A DNA stretch of 9,158 bases from Fidelibacterota bacterium. GTDB taxonomy: Bacteria > Marinisomatota > Marinisomatia > Marinisomatales > Marinisomataceae. Of the stretch, positions 1 to 5,839 are shown in pieces (position 1 is the first letter of the stretch; each line of letters opens with the position of its first letter). The stretch is from assembly GCA_012963075.1 (NCBI GenBank), contig DTWI01000034.1, positions 1 to 9,158 on the forward strand, written 5' to 3'. The translations under genes were made by a program, and so were the position numbers. The notes under the pieces were generated by a model. It was not told the DNA's origin. It ran no database searches and saw nothing but the letters and a program-made list of their open reading frames with translations.

Positions 1-38
1 GCGGTAGTCCTTTTTTTTATGTGTAAATTTTAGATGAT

Positions 39-1346
39 ATGAAATTAGAAGATTTAGTAAAACGCATTCCTTCTGAATCGATTCTTAGGGCAATCCGATC
101 TTCTTTGATGACTCGGTTTGCCGATCTTAGTCTGCGAGATAAAAAAAGAAAAGAATTTGAATTACGAAGAAAACAACGGGTGGAACCTCATAGAGTGTTG
201 TTTTTCTTTCAATCCAATGATCCGTATTCAACCTTGGCGGCACAATTTCTCCATCAAATACAAGCTTCGTATGCTGTTAAATTAGAAATTCATTTGGTGG
301 GAGAAGAAGGGTATGATGCACTTCCAGAACCTGAAATGTATCGGAAATATGTGTTTAGTGATGTGCAAAAAATCGCTCCATATTACGGAATTGACTTTTC
401 CAACACACATATTCCTTCTCCAGAGGAAAAAAATCGTTTTTTGAGCCATTTATGTAGCTTAAATCAAGAGGAATTAATCCAGCAGCTTCCTAGTATAAGT
501 TTGGAATTTTGGAAAGGACAATTTTCAGGAAATACCTCGTCTGACACAATCATTAAAGATACTGTAAAACAAGGCAACCAAAAACGCGATAAATGTGGCC
601 ATTATTTAGGCGCAATCTTCCACTACGGAGGAGAAAATTATTGGGGCATCGATCGCATTAACTTTCTATTAGAACGATTAGAAACATTGGGAGCAAATAA
701 AGGTGCATCATTGCGTGTCAATCCAGCATTGAATACTCATCCAAGTCGCCAGTTGTCCGATGTGAAACTTGAAATCTTTTTCTCGGCAAATAGTCCGTAT
801 ACCTATTTGGCATTTAATCGCGTCAAAGAGTTAGGAAAAACCTACGGAATTCCCGTCATAGTAAGGCCTATTATGCCAATGTTGATGCGTAAAATGGACA
901 TATCACGAAGGAAAGGATTTTATATCCTTTCGGATTCTGCACGTGTTGCTGAAAAACTAGAAATTCCCTTTGGAAAAGTTAAAACCCCAATTGGGTATCC
1001 TTTACGAAGAATTTATTCGTTATTTCCATATGTGAATTCCCATGATAAAGGATTTGATTACTTATACAAGTGTATGGAAGCAATTTTTGCAACAGGAACT
1101 CAGGTGGGATCAAAGATATTCTTACGACAATTATTAATCGATTTAGGGTTGGATGCTGATGAAGGATTCAAACATTTAGATACAACCGATTGGGAAGCGG
1201 GGTTTGAACAAAATCGATTGGATATGTATAAAGTGAATTGTTGGGGAGCTCCTACCTTTAAATTGTTTCACAAAAATAACAATATTTTATCCATATGGGG
1301 CCAAGATCGTATTTGGTTGGTTGAAGAAGAATTAAAGAAGTTGTAG
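39..1346 (+). CDS. Tandem two-domain DsbA / HCCA-isomerase-like protein
   Basis: The 435-residue protein contains two copies of the thioredoxin-like fold used by 2-hydroxychromene-2-carboxylate (HCCA) isomerases and kappa-class glutathione transferases. The copies lie at about residues 50-220 and 243-430. Each opens with the family signature (SNDPYSTLA at 59-67; SANSPYTYLA at 249-258) and each ends with a W-G-x-D-R motif (202-206 and 420-424), so an internal duplication is likely. Only the second copy keeps the usual active-site Ser before Pro-Tyr (Ser252) and the cis-Pro loop (GAPTF, Pro405). The first copy has Asp61 in place of that Ser and no Pro in the matching loop, so it may be structural. 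In this family glutathione-linked isomerisation or conjugation is known; the substrate here cannot be told. No signal peptide is seen, so it is probably cytosolic. The ATG at 39 has no clear Shine-Dalgarno site. It lies 30 nt upstream of the CADD homologue and is probably co-transcribed with it. Confidence 0.85.
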   Translation: MKLEDLVKRIPSESILRAIRSSLMTRFADLSLRDKKRKEFELRRKQRVEPHRVLFFFQSNDPYSTLAAQFLHQIQASYAVKLEIHLVGEEGYDALPEPEMYRKYVFSDVQKIAPYYGIDFSNTHIPSPEEKNRFLSHLCSLNQEELIQQLPSISLEFWKGQFSGNTSSDTIIKDTVKQGNQKRDKCGHYLGAIFHYGGENYWGIDRINFLLERLETLGANKGASLRVNPALNTHPSRQLSDVKLEIFFSANSPYTYLAFNRVKELGKTYGIPVIVRPIMPMLMRKMDISRRKGFYILSDSARVAEKLEIPFGKVKTPIGYPLRRIYSLFPYVNSHDKGFDYLYKCMEAIFATGTQVGSKIFLRQLLIDLGLDADEGFKHLDTTDWEAGFEQNRLDMYKVNCWGAPTFKLFHKNNNILSIWGQDRIWLVEEELKKL

Positions 1347-1361
1347 ATTAAGATAATAAAG

Positions 1362-1369
1362 AAAGGGGA
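1362..1369 (+). promoter_or_regulatory. Shine-Dalgarno site of the CADD homologue
   Basis: The sequence AAAGGGGA lies 7 nt before the ATG at 1377. It is the strongest ribosome-binding site in the left gene block and supports that start. The genes on either side of the CADD homologue (starts at 39 and 2060) have no comparable site, so this gene may be translated more strongly than its neighbours. Confidence 0.7.
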
Positions 1370-1376
1370 TTTCATA

Positions 1377-2036
1377 ATGAATTTAAGCGAACTAAATAAT
1401 AGGTTAGACAAACTTCACCTATTAAATCATCCGTTTTATGTCGCATGGGAACAAGGAGAATTAACTCAAGAAATACTACAAGATTACGCAGAACAGTATT
1501 ACCAACATATTAAAGCATTCCCTCGATACATTAGTGCGACACATTCTATGTGCGAAGATATCGAAAAAAGAAAACTACTTTTGGATAATTTAAGTGACGA
1601 AGAAAACCTTAATAAAGATCACCCAATGCTTTGGAAGCAGTTTGCGTTGGCAGCAGGTGCAGATGAGAGCAGTTTAGATCTAGTAAAACAGGAATATTTT
1701 ACTTCAGATTTGATTGAAAATTTCTTTCGTTTATCGCGTTCTTCTTATGCAGAAGGACTTGGTGCATTATATGCGTATGAACGCCAGGTACCTGAAATTG
1801 CTGAGACCAAAATTAAAGGACTGATTGATTATTATAATATTTCAACAGATCAAGGGTTAGAATATTTTGTTGTGCATAAAGATGCTGATGTGTTGCATCG
1901 TGAACAGAGTGAAAAACTAATGCTACAACTAAATAAGGAAGAACAAGTGCTTGCTGAAGAAGCTGCATTATCTACTGGGCATATGTTGTGGAGTTTTTTA
2001 TCTGGTCTTTGCGATAAACATGACATTAAGAATTAA
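1377..2036 (+). CDS. CADD-family oxygenase homologue, probable self-sacrificing p-aminobenzoate synthase
   Basis: This 219-residue all-helical protein belongs to the TenA/PqqC-like superfamily and most resembles the CADD group (Chlamydia CT610), which supplies p-aminobenzoate for folate synthesis independently of chorismate. All six dimetal ligands of chlamydial CADD have counterparts at a constant offset of 6-7: Glu75, His82, Glu135, His167, Asp171 and His174. The tyrosine that is cleaved to become p-aminobenzoate (Tyr27 in Chlamydia) matches Tyr21 in HPFYVAW, and the amino-donor Lys152 matches Lys145. These chlamydial residue numbers are from memory of published work. Length is typical of the family. 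No signal peptide is seen, so it should be cytosolic. It sits between a DsbA-like isomerase gene (30 nt upstream) and a hemolysin III gene (23 nt downstream); no other folate gene is in the window. TenA thiaminase and PqqC are less likely, because TenA lacks the dimetal ligand set and no pqq genes are present. Confidence 0.85.
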   Translation: MNLSELNNRLDKLHLLNHPFYVAWEQGELTQEILQDYAEQYYQHIKAFPRYISATHSMCEDIEKRKLLLDNLSDEENLNKDHPMLWKQFALAAGADESSLDLVKQEYFTSDLIENFFRLSRSSYAEGLGALYAYERQVPEIAETKIKGLIDYYNISTDQGLEYFVVHKDADVLHREQSEKLMLQLNKEEQVLAEEAALSTGHMLWSFLSGLCDKHDIKN

Positions 2037-2059
2037 ACATTGTTTTAATCCAAACCAAA

Positions 2060-2725
2060 TTGAAAATACAAAATAAGATTCGACAACATTTCTACTCTGA
2101 CAAAGAAGAGAAGATTAACATATTAAGCCATGGCTTTGGATTAATTCTAAGCATCATTGGGTTTGTGTTTCTATTATTGCGTGCTTTAGAGAGTGGAAAT
2201 CCAATTTATATTTTTAGCCTTACTGTTTTTGGCCTAAGTCTAATATTATTGTATACTGCTTCAACTTTGTATCATGGCACACAAGAACCTGTTGTACGTA
2301 ATCGCTATAGAATATTAGATATGGCTGCAATCTATGTATTAATTGCAGGTTCCTATACGCCTTATGCTCTTGTAACGCTTAAAGGGACTGAAGGATGGAA
2401 GTTGTTTGGAATTATATGGTCAATTGCCTTTATAGGAATAATCTGGAAAATTTTTACAACAGGAAGATATAACGTTATCTCCACCTTGTTTTATCTGTTT
2501 ATGGGGTATTTATGTCTTTTTTATATTAATTCATTATTAGCGAAATTACCTTACGAAGGTTTGATATGGTTATTTAGCGGTGGTGCGGCATATACAATCG
2601 GGGTATTTTTCTATGCCATGGATGACAAGATTCCATACAATCATGCCATATGGCATGCCTGTGTATTATTCGGAAGTTTCAGTCATTTTATATCGATATT
2701 CTTCTACGTATTACCATCATCATAG
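2060..2725 (+). CDS. Hemolysin III / PAQR-family integral membrane protein
   Basis: The 221-residue protein has about seven hydrophobic segments and the conserved motifs of the hemolysin III (YqfA/TrhA) family, which is related to adiponectin receptors. It has an N-terminal E-K-I-N-I-L-S-H-G segment (residues 17-25), S-x3-H at Ser68/His72 in ASTLYHG, Asp87 followed by YVLIAGSYTPY, and H-x3-H at His195/His199 in HAIWHACVLFGSFSHF. In PAQR structures the Ser/His and H-x3-H sites bind a zinc ion at the membrane face; the same residues are present here. Function in bacteria is poorly defined (hemolysis on overexpression in Bacillus; membrane homeostasis in others). The start is taken as TTG at 2060, because there is no ATG or GTG before the first conserved motif and an in-frame stop lies at 2027. 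No Shine-Dalgarno site is seen, so translation may be coupled to the CADD gene ending 23 nt upstream. Confidence 0.9.
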   Translation: MKIQNKIRQHFYSDKEEKINILSHGFGLILSIIGFVFLLLRALESGNPIYIFSLTVFGLSLILLYTASTLYHGTQEPVVRNRYRILDMAAIYVLIAGSYTPYALVTLKGTEGWKLFGIIWSIAFIGIIWKIFTTGRYNVISTLFYLFMGYLCLFYINSLLAKLPYEGLIWLFSGGAAYTIGVFFYAMDDKIPYNHAIWHACVLFGSFSHFISIFFYVLPSS

Positions 2726-2756
2726 ATATTGCTTTGAACATAGATATTGCTTTGAA
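2721..2756 (+). repeat. Perfect 18-bp tandem direct repeat
   Basis: The unit CATAGATATTGCTTTGAA occurs twice back to back, at 2721-2738 and 2739-2756, without mismatch. The first copy overlaps the TAG stop codon (2723-2725) of the hemolysin III gene; the second lies wholly in the 67-bp gap before apt. Each unit ends in TTGAA, which resembles a -35 hexamer. A recent slippage duplication is the simplest explanation. Confidence 0.9.
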
Positions 2757-2779
2757 GTTTAATCTGTTTTTCCTATTAT
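2734..2779 (+). promoter_or_regulatory. Candidate internal promoter(s) for apt
   Basis: Two overlapping sigma-70-like arrangements can be drawn from the repeated unit. TTGAAC at 2734-2739 is followed after 18 bp by TTTAAT at 2758-2763. TTGAAG at 2752-2757 is followed after 16 bp by TATTAT at 2774-2779. Each -10 differs from TATAAT at one position. In AT-rich DNA such matches arise easily, so this is only a candidate for separate expression of apt. Confidence 0.3.
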
Positions 2780-2792
2780 AGCGCCAATATTT

Positions 2793-3320
2793 ATGAATAT
2801 AGAAGATATTAAAAAGACGATTACAATAGTTCATGACTACCCAATTCCTGGAATTATTTTTAGGGATATTACAACTCTGTTAGAAGATCCTGAAGCATTT
2901 AAAGCAACTATAGATATTATGGTAGAAAAAGTTTCCGATTTGTCATTTGATAAAATTGTTGGAGTTGAATCAAGAGGATTTTTTTGGGCAGCTCCAATTG
3001 CTTATGCATTATCAAAACCTTTTATATTGGCACGTAAACCTGGAAAATTGCCACGAAGAACCGTAAGCAAGCCGTTTACCTTAGAATATGGTAAGAATAG
3101 TGTTCATATCCACGCTGATTCAGTCCACAAAGGGGACATTATTTTAATTGTTGATGATTTGATTGCTACAGGCGGTACAGCCATTGCAACCGCTGATTTG
3201 TGCCAAGAACTAGGTGCAACTACTATCCATACGCTTTCTTTAATAGATTTACCAGAGTTAGGTGGATCAAAGAAAATAGCAGATAAATATGGTGAAGTTC
3301 GAACCTTGATTGATTACTAA
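2793..3320 (+). CDS. apt: Adenine phosphoribosyltransferase
   Basis: This 175-residue protein is a full-length type I phosphoribosyltransferase that converts adenine and PRPP to AMP and pyrophosphate in cytosolic purine salvage. Diagnostic segments are PIPGIIFRDIT (17-27), GVESRGFFWAAPIAY (57-71), the ARKPGKLPR loop (80-88), LEYG (97-100), and the PRPP-binding motif LIVDDLIATGGTA (118-130) with its two acidic residues. The usual Phe or Ile-Phe after RGF is FFW here, a minor variation. The ATG at 2793 gives the standard N-terminus, but no Shine-Dalgarno site is visible in the AT-rich leader. It is the last gene of the left + strand block, and its TAA (3318-3320) overlaps the stop codon of the convergent alkylsulfatase-like gene. 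Confidence 0.96.
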   Translation: MNIEDIKKTITIVHDYPIPGIIFRDITTLLEDPEAFKATIDIMVEKVSDLSFDKIVGVESRGFFWAAPIAYALSKPFILARKPGKLPRRTVSKPFTLEYGKNSVHIHADSVHKGDIILIVDDLIATGGTAIATADLCQELGATTIHTLSLIDLPELGGSKKIADKYGEVRTLIDY

Positions 3321-5032
3321 TTTTTATCAAACATCGAAAAGAATTGCGCAAATTTCAATGTGCTACCTTCAATACTTAAATCTCCACTTAATATTGTTTT
3401 TTTTGCATCGGTAAGACCAACAGAAATTCTTTTCCAAGTCAATGTATTTACTGTGGCTACTGCAACAGGATTATTAGGGATAGTATGTGTAACCTCAATG
3501 ATATTATTTCTTAGAATCATTCCAAATGTTTTTCCTGTATCAGACATAACAAAACCAACTGCCATAGACTTTCCGTCTGTTTTTTTAGGATTAAGCCTTG
3601 GAGGCATAGCTCTAAAAAATATTTCAATTGGAACTTTGTCGACTTGTCCTTCTGATACTTGATATCCTAGTATAGGGGTAATGAGCCCCATTATTTCATA
3701 TGCTTCGGAGAGATACCAATTTCGAGCGATAGGATTAGTTTCTTTTCCTCCCAAAGTTATTAGAGTATTTCCATATAATTCTTTAATGGTATTATCATTA
3801 GGAAAATTAGAAATACCAATTTCACATAGTTCTGCTGCCCATTGAAAATCGCCTTCATCATTCGCTTCTTTGATTAATTGAATTAATGCTTCTTTAGAGC
3901 CAATAACATTTAACAATCTCTTATTACGTTGTTTAGCAGATAACGGTTCAAGATTGACTGCTTTACCATCAAAAAATCCGATGTATCCATTGTATACATT
4001 GCGAATACTCCAACTTACTTTTCCATATTTTTCTTGTAAATCAAAGCTGTCTTTAAAGAACGCAGGATATTCAAATTCTTCTACCAATTCGTCCGGTGTT
4101 TTGCCTTGATTTGCTCCTCTTACTGTATAATCATGGATATACTGAATAGCATCCCTATAAACGGTTAATCGCTCTTGAACCTCTTCTTTGCCTGATAAGT
4201 AAGGGCCATGACAGCTAATCAAGTATTCTGGATTGTAGGCACGCATTTCATCAACTGATTTATACCATTTATAAGTATCGCGATAGGAGGTACCACGAAT
4301 GGTATATAAATTAGGAAAACGCATGTAATAATTATCAGCAGAAATCACAACTTCTTTATCGGGATAATATAGAATAATCTGATCATCTGTTTCTCCGGGA
4401 GTATGGCTTACTTCTAAGGTGATACCAGCAACGTTAACCGTATTTAATTTTCCTTGAAGTAGATTTGTTGGATACATAATCGGAGGTTGTATAAAGTCCC
4501 AACCAAAAGCAAGCCCTAGTCCATGACCCCATTGTTGAACCTCGTCTGGAAGAAAAAATCCAAATTGTTTCATTCCTCTTTTTGTTAAAATAGGTCGTAA
4601 TAAATTCATTGAGTCATAAAACCCTTTTTCAAAGGTTTCATGCGCATACACTTTGGTTCCTTCTTGAAAAAACGCTTCGGCACCTCTCCAGTGATCTGGA
4701 TGGGAATGGGTATAAAAAATTGCTTTAATTGGTTGATCAGATATTTTTTGAAACTCTTCAAAAATTTTATGTGCCGTATCATGGCTTTCGGTTGTATCAA
4801 TAATAATATTTCCTCCATCACCAACAATCAAGATAGAATTTGCTAAAGCATATCCAATGGCTACATATACATTATCTACAACTTGATAGATGCCTTCTTC
4901 AACATGAAATTCATCCACTATTTGAATTTTTTCGTCAAAATCACGAGCTGGTAACTGTATTTTTTCTTCTTGTTTAGAACAACCAATCACAAAGATAAAA
5001 AAGAGAATAGGAATAAATGATTTTTTTAGCAT
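3317..5032 (-). CDS. Type III alkylsulfatase-like metallo-beta-lactamase-fold lipoprotein
   Basis: I chose the ATG at 5032 (571 residues), because it begins a clear lipoprotein signal: Lys-Lys, a hydrophobic stretch and a VIGC lipobox with Cys18. An in-frame start at 5173 would bury this signal and overlap the divergent gene. The metallo-beta-lactamase domain (about 50-300) has THSHPDH at 108-114, His210 in SHTPGETDD, and His275 in SCHGPY. The segment NLYTIRG (241-247) and the following Arg-Asp fit the SdsA1/BDS1 alkylsulfatase group, as do YNGYIGFFDG (347-356), GDFQWAAEL (394-402) and NWYLSEAYE (438-446) in the helical dimerisation region. The C-terminal part (about 467-571) matches the SCP2-like domain of these enzymes, which is thought to bind hydrophobic substrate. 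Such enzymes cleave alkyl sulfate esters such as SDS; the natural substrate here is unknown. Anchoring in the periplasm or outer membrane is inferred. No Shine-Dalgarno site is seen; a TATAAT at 5050-5045 would give a near-leaderless mRNA. Confidence 0.9.
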   Translation of the reverse strand: MLKKSFIPILFFIFVIGCSKQEEKIQLPARDFDEKIQIVDEFHVEEGIYQVVDNVYVAIGYALANSILIVGDGGNIIIDTTESHDTAHKIFEEFQKISDQPIKAIFYTHSHPDHWRGAEAFFQEGTKVYAHETFEKGFYDSMNLLRPILTKRGMKQFGFFLPDEVQQWGHGLGLAFGWDFIQPPIMYPTNLLQGKLNTVNVAGITLEVSHTPGETDDQIILYYPDKEVVISADNYYMRFPNLYTIRGTSYRDTYKWYKSVDEMRAYNPEYLISCHGPYLSGKEEVQERLTVYRDAIQYIHDYTVRGANQGKTPDELVEEFEYPAFFKDSFDLQEKYGKVSWSIRNVYNGYIGFFDGKAVNLEPLSAKQRNKRLLNVIGSKEALIQLIKEANDEGDFQWAAELCEIGISNFPNDNTIKELYGNTLITLGGKETNPIARNWYLSEAYEIMGLITPILGYQVSEGQVDKVPIEIFFRAMPPRLNPKKTDGKSMAVGFVMSDTGKTFGMILRNNIIEVTHTIPNNPVAVATVNTLTWKRISVGLTDAKKTILSGDLSIEGSTLKFAQFFSMFDKN

Positions 5033-5044
5033 AGATAAATATAC

Positions 5045-5061
5045 ATTATAATAAATATAAT
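5045..5061. promoter_or_regulatory. Divergent -10 boxes between alkylsulfatase-like and membrane-protein genes
   Basis: The 52-bp gap between the two divergent starts contains TATAAT on the - strand (5050 to 5045), serving the gene that starts at 5032, and TATAAT on the + strand at 5047-5052 and 5056-5061, serving the gene that starts at 5085. No convincing -35 hexamer is seen for either direction. Predicted leaders would be about 6 nt (-) and about 17 nt (+), which agrees with the absence of Shine-Dalgarno sites. The region is extremely AT-rich, so chance matches are possible. Confidence 0.4.
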
Positions 5062-5084
5062 TTTTAGATAAATTATCCATCAAA

Positions 5085-5771
5085 ATGTTTGCAAAAGATA
5101 ATCCATACTTAAGAAGCCTTCTAATACAATTATTGTTTATTCCATTTTTAGGATTGTCCATTCTTTTCTTCAAAGGGGGAACCGTTAGCGATTCAACAAC
5201 GGTAGGATATTCTTTCTATAAAAATTTCATTAGTGAGCTTGGAGCTTTTACTGCTCACAATGGGGAATTCAATAATCCTTCGATGTTTTTCTTTATCGCA
5301 GCAATGCTTTCGGTTGCGGTAGGATGTTCATTGTTTTTTTTAGAGGAGAAAAAACTATTCGATTCTACAAAAAATACATTTGTATTTGTCAAGATTGGTA
5401 CATTATTTGGCGTGTTAGCTGGTATTTGTTTCGGTTTGGTTGCAATCCCGTTTGATGCTTTCGATATAAGCATCAAAATCCATACCTATAGTGCACAATA
5501 TGCATTTAGATTTATGTTGTTAGCATTAATGTTTAACGGAATTGGCATTGTGTTTGATCCTAAATTCCCTACCTTTTATGGTATTCTAAATTTCTTAGCT
5601 GTGTTTCCAGTTGCAAAACATTCTGTTGATATGTATTTGAATGATTTTTATCAAGGATCTATTCCGATTGAAGACGTTGTTCTTTCCCAGAAAATTGCTG
5701 TGATTGCATTGATATTATGTTTTGTTATTCGCCTCATCGCCGCAAAAAGCATATTTAAAAAATTGGCTTGA
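5085..5771 (+). CDS. Multi-pass membrane protein, DUF998-like
   Basis: The 228-residue protein has about six hydrophobic segments, near residues 11-29, 66-86, 99-122, 138-157, 162-181 and 201-221. Between the first two lies KNFISELGAFTAHNGEFNNPS (start at 46), and the third is followed by PFDAFD and a conserved-looking His133. The layout (I-S-E-L-G loop, N-x-P-S before the second helix, P-x-D and a later His) resembles the DUF998 membrane family, whose function is unknown. I am fairly sure of the topology class and less sure of the family. The ATG at 5085 is the only start before the first helix, and it lacks a Shine-Dalgarno site. The gene is divergent from the alkylsulfatase-like gene and 68 nt upstream of the TPR lipoprotein gene. 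Confidence 0.75.
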   Translation: MFAKDNPYLRSLLIQLLFIPFLGLSILFFKGGTVSDSTTVGYSFYKNFISELGAFTAHNGEFNNPSMFFFIAAMLSVAVGCSLFFLEEKKLFDSTKNTFVFVKIGTLFGVLAGICFGLVAIPFDAFDISIKIHTYSAQYAFRFMLLALMFNGIGIVFDPKFPTFYGILNFLAVFPVAKHSVDMYLNDFYQGSIPIEDVVLSQKIAVIALILCFVIRLIAAKSIFKKLA

Positions 5772-5826
5772 AAATCTAATACATTATCTAAAAAATTGTC
5801 CTTAATATAGATGGTATTAAAAACGA

Positions 5827-5835
5827 GAAAGGTGA
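5827..5835 (+). promoter_or_regulatory. Shine-Dalgarno site of the TPR lipoprotein gene
   Basis: GAAAGGTGA ends 4 nt before the ATG at 5840 and supports that start. No convincing -35/-10 pair is seen in the 68-bp gap after the preceding gene. Confidence 0.6.
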
Positions 5836-5839
5836 ACCT

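Noticed and set aside
1..38. T-run at 11-18 after GCGGTAGTCC, which could be the tail of a terminator or of an upstream gene.
   Set aside because: The possible 5' stem arm lies outside the window, and the open frames (ending at 26 or 33) are too short to identify.
1377..2036. Reading the CADD homologue as TenA thiaminase or PqqC.
   Set aside because: The H-x3-D-x2-H motif (167-174) with Glu75, His82 and Glu135 forms a dimetal site typical of the CADD group, and no thiamine or PQQ genes are nearby.
2642..2657. Perfect 16-bp palindrome CATGCCATATGGCATG, like an operator site.
   Set aside because: It lies inside the conserved H-A-I-W-H-A codons of the hemolysin III gene, so its symmetry is explained by the protein motif and codon use.
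5033..5173. Upstream in-frame extension of the alkylsulfatase-like gene to an ATG at 5173.
   Set aside because: It would put 47 residues before a good lipoprotein signal peptide and overlap the divergent membrane-protein gene by 89 bp.
5772..5839. Possible promoter for the TPR gene (TTGGCT with TATCTA after 16 bp).
   Set aside because: Both hexamers are poor, and in AT-rich DNA the match is not better than chance.
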